Assembly (NCBI GenBank): GCA_014804485.1 | Contig: JAAUZT010000021.1 | Location: 31,169-95,168, forward strand | Origin: Lachnospiraceae bacterium | GTDB lineage: Bacteria; Bacillota; Clostridia; Lachnospirales; Lachnospiraceae | Direction: 5' to 3' | Length of the DNA: 64,000 bases | Shown here: positions 57,304 through 64,000 of the stretch, piece after piece | Layout of the letters: every line of letters begins with the position of its first letter | How positions within the stretch are numbered: position 1 is the first letter of the stretch | Notes under the pieces: generated by a model | What the model was told of the DNA's origin: nothing | The model's input: the letters and a program-made list of their open reading frames with translations, nothing else | Database searches by the model: none | Made by a program: the position numbers and the translations under genes

Positions 57304-58796
57304 AGCTTCATCCTTTTAAATATGTGATACAACTTTCTTGCCTTATCATATAAATGCATTTTTTTTAAAAACCTAATTATTTTATATCTGATCATTTCGT
57401 AGATATTCCTACATTTCCTTTTTATCCTAACTTTATATTGATATACTTTTGCTTTATAAGTTATCTGTTTTTTAATATATGGTTCTATCAATAAACAATC
57501 TTCGCAATCCTTTTTTTCATTACGCCTTTTCTTCATCTCAAATAGCGTAGATAAATTACAAAATTTTATATCGAACGCAAACAGATAATTATTAGGATTA
57601 TAAATCAAGTCTTCCTTTGTCTGTGAATAATAAATAATGTTTTCATCATGTATTGCCACTTTTACAGTAAAATGATACTTCTTCAAATTTATAAAAGTAA
57701 GGCAATCTATATCTCCCGGATTTCTTATACCATAAACTCCCAGAATCCCACTGGAATCAATAAGAAAATCCTCTCTGTCTATTTTATACGCATCTAATTC
57801 TTTACCAATCTGCTGAAGTGATGCAATATAGGCTTTATATTTGCACATTTGTCCATAATTTAAAACGTCCAATGAATTGTGATTTAATAACAAATGAGCC
57901 AGTTCTAAAGATTCTCTGGAATTATCGCTTATATGGATAGAACTATTTTCAATTTGAAATATATTTCTTATCTCTTGTTTTAAACTGACAATATCATCTA
58001 TGTTTATATTATCAAGAACATAAATTATGGTCTCCGCATGATCTATATAGCAATTATCAACCTTACCCTGGATGCCTTTGTATCCGTTTTGTATGTCCCC
58101 ACACCAACTCTGCTTTCCATATATATGGATCATCAGATTTTTTAAACCATTATACTTAAGCATAATTGATGACGTATAGACCACATTACATGTTTGATGT
58201 ATTAATGTGTCTACAACCTCAAGTTTAGTCTTATTCGCTCTAGGCCAAATACAAACAAAAAACACATTTTCTTTCAAACGAATATATTCGGTTATCATAT
58301 AATCTATGTATGATTTTTCTAGCAATTTCTGTTTAAAATATGCATAATCGTACTTTACTTCTATATCCTCGTAACGCACAATCGGAACCGTGAGATTATA
58401 ATACATGGCAATTGCAACTCTATGTGAGCCATTCAATATAGCATTATTTCTTCCGACTGGAATAACTGATATTTCTTTTCTAACACCATCACGTTTAATG
58501 CTACTGATTAACTCTTCAAATACTTCAAGATAATCCAGAAAACTTTTTTTTGATCCTTCTTTTCCCGGTTCTATAAACGTTCCGTCAGTAAACGCTTCTA
58601 AATGAGTGAAATATAGCTGTCGCAAAAAAGGCACATTAATCCCTCTATCATATGCTTCAACAAATTTGTATTTGACAACCAAATCAATTCTGTTACTTAC
58701 AAGCAATTCTCTTGCCTGAATATATTCAATTTTATCTTCCCCGACATCATAGCTGTTTCTATCTATGGTGATAATATCACTCGTTAATGTTGCCAT
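57300..58796 (-). CDS. Hypothetical protein with ParB-like N-terminus and possible nucleotidyltransferase-like region
   Basis: ISVIPVGRNNAILNGSHRVAIAMYYNLTVPIVRYED (ParB-like); later FLIDSSGILGVYGIRNPGDIDCLTF; ATGA overlap with the downstream flippase. Confidence 0.75.
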   Translation of the reverse strand: MATLTSDIITIDRNSYDVGEDKIEYIQARELLVSNRIDLVVKYKFVEAYDRGINVPFLRQLYFTHLEAFTDGTFIEPGKEGSKKSFLDYLEVFEELISSIKRDGVRKEISVIPVGRNNAILNGSHRVAIAMYYNLTVPIVRYEDIEVKYDYAYFKQKLLEKSYIDYMITEYIRLKENVFFVCIWPRANKTKLEVVDTLIHQTCNVVYTSSIMLKYNGLKNLMIHIYGKQSWCGDIQNGYKGIQGKVDNCYIDHAETIIYVLDNINIDDIVSLKQEIRNIFQIENSSIHISDNSRESLELAHLLLNHNSLDVLNYGQMCKYKAYIASLQQIGKELDAYKIDREDFLIDSSGILGVYGIRNPGDIDCLTFINLKKYHFTVKVAIHDENIIYYSQTKEDLIYNPNNYLFAFDIKFCNLSTLFEMKKRRNEKKDCEDCLLIEPYIKKQITYKAKVYQYKVRIKRKCRNIYEMIRYKIIRFLKKMHLYDKARKLYHIFKRMKL

Positions 58797-58945
58797 ATTT
58801 ATATTGATTCCTTTTTATAGACCTCATAGCATATCAACACCTTATGTATCACTAACTTTAACACCCTCTAATTCTCCCATTGCCAGACAGCACCGGCATT
58901 TTTCGATCTATACTTTTGCAGTAACTAACTCACCCATTTTTAGTA

Positions 58946-59923
58946 TCAGGCTCTTTGTTTCATTTTTTTTATAATGTTAAATGGTATGAATCTATTTGCT
59001 ATCGCTTTAATTTTTTTATCTACCTTTACTTTCTTTGAAGTAATTAGTTCATTATATAAATAGGTATATACATCTTCTACTTTACTGTTATAATATTGTT
59101 CCCCCATCATTGCCTTTAATCTTACACAAGCCACCCAAAAATGATATTTAATAATTTCATTATACTTATTGTCATATTTTTTATTAAAATAATTAAGCCG
59201 TTCTTCAAATATTTCTATTATATCCAATCTTTTTTTATTGTAAGGAGAATTCATAATACTATTCTCTCGGTTTACATATGCATAATATTTATTATCTATT
59301 AATACATATGTTGAGCACATATCCACGAGAAAGGGAATAAGAAATTCATCCTCATGTAATTTGCCTACAGGAAACCTTAATTTTACAAAAAGCGATTTTT
59401 TATATAATTTGTTCCATGCTACTATTTTTAACTTATAATCCAGAATACCTTCAACTGCCTGTTCATGATTCAACACTCTTATATTATATGGGATTCTATC
59501 TATTTTAAAATCTGCCCTATGTACTTCATCCACATCTTGAATAGCACATTCTACAATATCCGCCCCCTCATTTATTGCAACGTCCATCATGCCTTTAATC
59601 ATATATGGATGAATATAGTCATCCGAATCGACAAATAAGATGTATTGCCCAACACATACATCAATTCCGGCATTTCTTGCATCTGATAATCCCCCGTTTA
59701 CTTTATGTATTACTTTAATACGCTCATCTAATTGCTGATAACCATCACAAATTTGTGCTGATCCATCTAACGAACCATCATCTACTAAAATAATTTCTAT
59801 GTGATTATATAACTGTGTCCTAATACTTTCTATGCATTTCTTTAAATACTTTTCAACATTATATATTGGGACAATTACACTGACTAACGGAGTTTCATCA
59901 TGTGTCATTTTCCTTTTCCTCAT
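58946..59923 (-). CDS. Glycosyltransferase family 2
   Basis: PLVSVIVPIYNVEKYLKKCIESIRTQLYNHIEIILVDDGSLDGSAQICDGY ... FVDSDDYIHPYMIKGM. Confidence 0.95.
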   Translation of the reverse strand: MRKRKMTHDETPLVSVIVPIYNVEKYLKKCIESIRTQLYNHIEIILVDDGSLDGSAQICDGYQQLDERIKVIHKVNGGLSDARNAGIDVCVGQYILFVDSDDYIHPYMIKGMMDVAINEGADIVECAIQDVDEVHRADFKIDRIPYNIRVLNHEQAVEGILDYKLKIVAWNKLYKKSLFVKLRFPVGKLHEDEFLIPFLVDMCSTYVLIDNKYYAYVNRENSIMNSPYNKKRLDIIEIFEERLNYFNKKYDNKYNEIIKYHFWVACVRLKAMMGEQYYNSKVEDVYTYLYNELITSKKVKVDKKIKAIANRFIPFNIIKKMKQRA

Positions 59924-60017
59924 TAGTATGTATTTGCATTATCGCTTCCAATAGTCTAAGATTTGTACCGACAACTTCGCCTCTGTGGATATATGCATAT
60001 GCTTCTTCGCGGATTTT
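59898..60017 (-). pseudogene. 39-aa open-frame C-terminal remnant overlapping the GT2 start
   Basis: KIREEAYAYIHRGEVVGTNLRLLEAIMQIHTNEEKENDT* with no start codon near the 5' end. Confidence 0.4.
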
Positions 60018-60038
60018 TTATAGTCTATGCTTAAAATA

Positions 60039-61217
60039 TTACTTTTCATTAAATTCTATCTTTAATAATAAAACAGCTAAAACAACTCCAACCATAGGAG
60101 CCAAGATCACATGCCCGGAAAATACAGATATACCATATAGCAAAATAATTCCAACAATATATATCGTTTTTTTTGAATATAAAGCTTTTTTTAAATACTG
60201 AGCATAAAAAAGAATAACAATTACAGTAACAATGCCCCCAAACTGAACTAATAAATCAAATAAATCCATCTCAATCAAAATATGATCAGCACCATTTTCC
60301 GCTACATAGGGACCAATGCCTAGAATTAATTTCCAGAGAACATCTTCATCATATACTTGCCGAAAGACTCTCCTTGCAGTTACTTCTCGTCCTGATAGCA
60401 AAAAATTTACTATTCCACTTGCCATCAAATATCTCCACCTTATAGCATTTATATTTTGTACAATTGAATTAACATGATTTGTAATATACCATAAGCCTCC
60501 AAAAACACTAGGAATAAGCAAACATATACTTAATAATTTTTTGTTTATATTTTGTTCTGAAGATAATCCTACTAATAGCAAAATAGCTAATGCAATATAT
60601 GACGCTTTTGTTCCAATACAAATAGTTCCAGCAACGCCCAATATAATATTTATAAAATTCAATTTTGTTTTATCAGTTTTATATTTTTCGATTTCCATCG
60701 TTAAAATAATTACCATTATTGCACTAATTTCATTTCCCGCATAATAAAATCCCTTATTTCCAAATCCGCTTCTATATGTATCAAACCCAATATCAAATAG
60801 CATAGGAACAATTAAGGAAACAGGAAAAAACCAGCAGTAAGAATTGCAAATTTTCTCTACACATCGTACTATTGTATTATCATAATAGTTCAACTTAATC
60901 ATTGTCATTATGATAATCATAGGCATTAATAATTTAATAAGTGCAGATACATTATAAATACACCCTCCTATATCGTTTAACCCAAAAATCCCTATTTGAA
61001 TTGTAAAAAAAAATAGCACCAATATTTTTCTTCCAATCTCTTTTCTGGTTGGTATAATCTTTATTAATATAAATACACAAATAAAAAACGTAATAGTTTT
61101 ATATATAGCACTTATACTTGTATTGTTTTCTGTTAATAATAAATATCCATTAATATTATCTATAATAGGGCTTATAATTAGTAGCCACATTATAATATTA
61201 CTATATTTAACTTTCAT
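60039..61217 (-). CDS. O-antigen/polysaccharide polymerase-like membrane protein (Wzy-like)
   Basis: About 10 TM segments, periplasmic loop with WRYLMASGIVNFLLSGREV; location in glycosyltransferase cluster. Confidence 0.75.
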   Translation of the reverse strand: MKVKYSNIIMWLLIISPIIDNINGYLLLTENNTSISAIYKTITFFICVFILIKIIPTRKEIGRKILVLFFFTIQIGIFGLNDIGGCIYNVSALIKLLMPMIIIMTMIKLNYYDNTIVRCVEKICNSYCWFFPVSLIVPMLFDIGFDTYRSGFGNKGFYYAGNEISAIMVIILTMEIEKYKTDKTKLNFINIILGVAGTICIGTKASYIALAILLLVGLSSEQNINKKLLSICLLIPSVFGGLWYITNHVNSIVQNINAIRWRYLMASGIVNFLLSGREVTARRVFRQVYDEDVLWKLILGIGPYVAENGADHILIEMDLFDLLVQFGGIVTVIVILFYAQYLKKALYSKKTIYIVGIILLYGISVFSGHVILAPMVGVVLAVLLLKIEFNEK

Positions 61218-61233
61218 ATATTTTACCCTAATG

Positions 61234-62307
61234 CTATATCCTTTTTAAGTTTAAGAACAATTCTCTATATTGTTTTTCGATATAATCATGATATTCTTCC
61301 AAATATGTATATTGTTTCTCCTTTTTTACCAGATTAATTAACGCTTCTCTTACATTTTCTTCTCCTTTAAGCAAAATATTATATTTTTCTAACCTTTTAG
61401 GAAAAATCAATTGAAGTCCAAGACACTTCGCTTCCCATAAAACCATACCTTGTCCCTCGGATCTTGACTCAAGACACAATGCATCCATCTGATTCATAAT
61501 TGCAAAAGGATTTTTCTGATTTCCAAGAAAAAATACTACATCTTCAAGTGCATGCCTCTTTATCCACTTTTTATAATAATACAAGTCCGGACCATCCCCT
61601 ATGATATAACAGCGCAAATCCTTTCTCGCTTTATATGCCGCCAAAAAATCATTAAGAAATAAATCATATCCCTTTTGTATATGAATTCTTCCAACGCAAA
61701 CAATATTTATTTTAGTTGAATCTATTAATAATTTTGTTTTTTCATGGCAATCAGACAAGATTTGCTTTACATTTATTATATTAGGAATAATTCTTATTTT
61801 TGCCTTCTTATTTCCATGCTTTCGAAAAGGTTCAATCACCCCTTGAGAAACTGCAATAAATTCATCATAAAATTTATATTTTTCCTTGAAAAACAAATAA
61901 AGAATCCGATATTTCCAATTAAATAGGAGCTCTTTTTCTATATCACTGTGAATCCATAAAATTTTTCTTGCACAATTCATCTTAGTTGTACAATATGCAC
62001 ATTCCTGCCGATAGCTATCATAATCAAAAGCAAAATCATACTGATCTTTAATCTCTGTATATAACTTCATTCTTCTTATTAAACTAAATGGAATGCAACG
62101 AAACCAGTAAGGGAATGGTTTAAGAAAATGGATATGTATATTTTCCTTAAAACTACTAGTGTCGTAAAAAATATCTCGAGAAAACAGAAATACATCCACA
62201 TGGTATTCGTCTAAAATAGAAGAGCCCAAAAGATTAACTAAAGAACGTTGTATCCCACCAACTTTTAAATCGGCTTGAAATATAGCAATTTTTTTCATTT
62301 GTCTCAT
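61234..62307 (-). CDS. Glycosyltransferase family 4
   Basis: KINIVCVGRIHIQKGYDLFLNDFLAAYKARKDLRCYIIGDGPDLYYYKKWIKRHALEDVVFFLGNQKNPFAIMNQMDALCLESRSEGQGMVLWEA. Confidence 0.93.
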   Translation of the reverse strand: MRQMKKIAIFQADLKVGGIQRSLVNLLGSSILDEYHVDVFLFSRDIFYDTSSFKENIHIHFLKPFPYWFRCIPFSLIRRMKLYTEIKDQYDFAFDYDSYRQECAYCTTKMNCARKILWIHSDIEKELLFNWKYRILYLFFKEKYKFYDEFIAVSQGVIEPFRKHGNKKAKIRIIPNIINVKQILSDCHEKTKLLIDSTKINIVCVGRIHIQKGYDLFLNDFLAAYKARKDLRCYIIGDGPDLYYYKKWIKRHALEDVVFFLGNQKNPFAIMNQMDALCLESRSEGQGMVLWEAKCLGLQLIFPKRLEKYNILLKGEENVREALINLVKKEKQYTYLEEYHDYIEKQYRELFLNLKRI

Positions 62308-62319
62308 CCCTTACATAAT

Positions 62320-63033
62320 CTAACGAATATACTTAAAGAATTTAAAGGATATTAAAATTCTTTTTGCCCTTGCTATGCTCATTTCTTGAAAGAAACGATA
62401 AAATCCTTCTAACCCAATTTTGCTTATCCATTTGGGTGCTCTTTTAATACTTCCCGACACGAAATCAACTGTCCCACCACTGCCAACAACATATTGTATT
62501 TTACACTCTTGCAAAAAAGATCGATTACTCTCTATGAAATATTCCTGCTTACCTGCTCCAAATCCAACAAACAGAATGTCTGGTTTAAATTTTCTTATAC
62601 TGCTTTGACACTCTCTGATAAACCTATCAGAAAAGGGATAATCTTCAAATTCTGGAGAAAATCCATCAACTTGAATCGCATATTTTTTTCTCACATTTTC
62701 TACTGCATTCCTAACAGAACTTTCCTTGCCCCCTAAAAAAAACAGTTTCAAATCATTCTTCTTCGCATAATCACAAAAGTCATAAACTATATCACTGCCA
62801 GAAAGCTTAATAACATCCTTAAAATCAGGATATAATATTTTTGCAATTTTCAATGGAATTTCTCCATCTACTGTTGCATAATTTTTATTAATAAATTCTA
62901 GAAGCCTTTGATTTTCATTCGCCAATACAATAATTTGTGCATTTACTGTAACAATGAATTTTGTTTCTCCATTTAAATTCTGAAACAGTTCCTCTTTGTT
63001 GGTTAAATTAATATCAATATTACAAAATTTCAT
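62320..63033 (-). CDS. WecB/TagA/CpsF family glycosyltransferase (GT26)
   Basis: FIVTVNAQIIVLANENQRLLEFINKNYATVDGEIPLKIAKIL ... KPDILFVGFGAGKQEYFIESN ... VGSGGTVDFVSGSIKRAPKWISKIGLEGFYRF. Confidence 0.95.
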   Translation of the reverse strand: MKFCNIDINLTNKEELFQNLNGETKFIVTVNAQIIVLANENQRLLEFINKNYATVDGEIPLKIAKILYPDFKDVIKLSGSDIVYDFCDYAKKNDLKLFFLGGKESSVRNAVENVRKKYAIQVDGFSPEFEDYPFSDRFIRECQSSIRKFKPDILFVGFGAGKQEYFIESNRSFLQECKIQYVVGSGGTVDFVSGSIKRAPKWISKIGLEGFYRFFQEMSIARAKRILISFKFFKYIR

Positions 63034-63146
63034 ATAGACAAATTCCTATCCCTCATCTCCGCCCTCATCAACTGCACCGCTTTCTCTCCGTTCCCACTGG
63101 TAAATAAAAAACCTGACACAAAGCATGCTGTCATTGCAATTACCAT
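63030..63146 (-). CDS. Possible 38-aa small ORF, or truncated gene end, translationally coupled to the TagA-like gene
   Basis: MVIAMTACFVSGFLFTSGNGEKAVQLMRAEMRDRNLSI*; stop overlaps downstream start as ATGA. Confidence 0.4.
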   Translation of the reverse strand: MVIAMTACFVSGFLFTSGNGEKAVQLMRAEMRDRNLSI

Positions 63147-63208
63147 CACAATTTCATACTTTACGTCAGGATTTATATTATGAATTCATTCAGTTTACGA
63201 TTAAAAAT

Positions 63209-64000
63209 TTATAGACCCAGTTCCTTAATCAGCTGCTCCTGATATGCCGGTTCTTTAGCAGAACGCTTCAAATCCTCTATCCTGTCCTGCTCAAGCAGGA
63301 TGCCGTTCAGTTTATTGATAAGCTCTCTTCCTTCTTCTCTTCCTTCTTCCCGAATGGTTCTTTCATATTTTTTAACATCAAATTCTTCCAACAGCATGCC
63401 TAACACCTCCGAACGGTATTTTCTCAGGAATTCAGCCAATATATTATGATCTATGCAGTAGTCTATTGTCATGTTCAGCGCCTCATTCAGTTTGTATCCT
63501 TCTGCAGTATACTGCCTTGCTATGCTTACAAACTCGGCATATTCACCCAAGACCCTGCATTTCTCCATCAACTCCGTGTTATGACCATGGTTTATGTTTA
63601 TAAATCTTACATTAAGCTCTATCGCTGCATCCCTGTCCTTATTCTCAAATGAGTCCGACAGCAACATTACTTGTTCTTCCGGCATATCTTTTTCACCGTT
63701 ATAAAAAACCACGCACTGCGGAGTCGGCAACATGAGCCTTTTCGTGCCGAATATGCTTCTCCCTGCCCGCTTCACCAGAATTTCATATTCCTGCGCAAGG
63801 TATATCAGCATCCGCACCGGCATGTTGGGGCTGAATGTACTCTGGTGTTCGTACATGTTCATGGTCCCCGCTATTATGAATGCAATGTCGTTTTTCATAG
63901 TTATGTAAACTGCATTCTCGATCGTCACTACCTCAAACTTTGATGTGTCCTGATAGTCAGTTCCGTTAAGCGCATTGTAAAGCTGCAACAGCGCTTCCCA
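63209..64000 (-). CDS. Rpn family / PD-(D/E)XK nuclease-like protein, 5' end beyond window
   Basis: VYITMKNDIAFIIAGTMNMYEHQSTFSPNMPVRMLIYLAQEYE ... LPTPQCVVFYNGEKDMPEEQVMLLSDSF; REEGREEGRELINKL tail; frame open to the edge. Confidence 0.85.
   Translation of the reverse strand, partial: WEALLQLYNALNGTDYQDTSKFEVVTIENAVYITMKNDIAFIIAGTMNMYEHQSTFSPNMPVRMLIYLAQEYEILVKRAGRSIFGTKRLMLPTPQCVVFYNGEKDMPEEQVMLLSDSFENKDRDAAIELNVRFININHGHNTELMEKCRVLGEYAEFVSIARQYTAEGYKLNEALNMTIDYCIDHNILAEFLRKYRSEVLGMLLEEFDVKKYERTIREEGREEGRELINKLNGILLEQDRIEDLKRSAKEPAYQEQLIKELGL

Overview
Chromosomal window that looks like an anaerobic Firmicute of the Lachnospiraceae type (inferred from gene content; no rRNA marker is present). 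Most genes are on the minus strand. Left and centre are mainly housekeeping and accessory genes: ABC exporter plus GntR regulator, gpmI, a TPR membrane protein with Lys-rich repeats, a YgjP-like metallopeptidase, a DEAD-box helicase, a MecA-like adaptor, two chemotaxis receptors, a 2728-aa modular GH53 galactanase, a BlaR1/BlaI-like pair, a hybrid histidine kinase, an Rrf2 regulator, MATE transporters, glutamine synthetase, a polysaccharide deacetylase, a glycerol catabolism operon (glpK, glpA-like, FAD oxidoreductase, DUF1667), an ABC-2/CPBP fusion exporter, a cobalamin-riboswitch-controlled DUF4430 lipoprotein plus ECF S-component, NhaC, and a MarR-MATE operon. The right end (about 55.7-63.0 kb) is a visibly AT-rich polysaccharide cassette (Wzx-, GT2-, Wzy-, GT4-, TagA-like) bordered by nuclease-family genes and gene fossils. 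The most unusual signal is a pair of about 230-bp structured elements (2907-3137 and 24153-24379). Each is closed by a 30-32 bp near-perfect inverted repeat. Half of each arm is unrelated between the copies yet stays perfectly self-complementary, and the internal core hairpins are conserved with compensatory changes. Other leads are a double palindromic operator at the GH53 promoter, four 11-bp-phased direct repeats upstream of the deacetylase, and a riboswitch-linked candidate corrinoid-uptake pair. No CRISPR array, tRNA or rRNA was found by eye.
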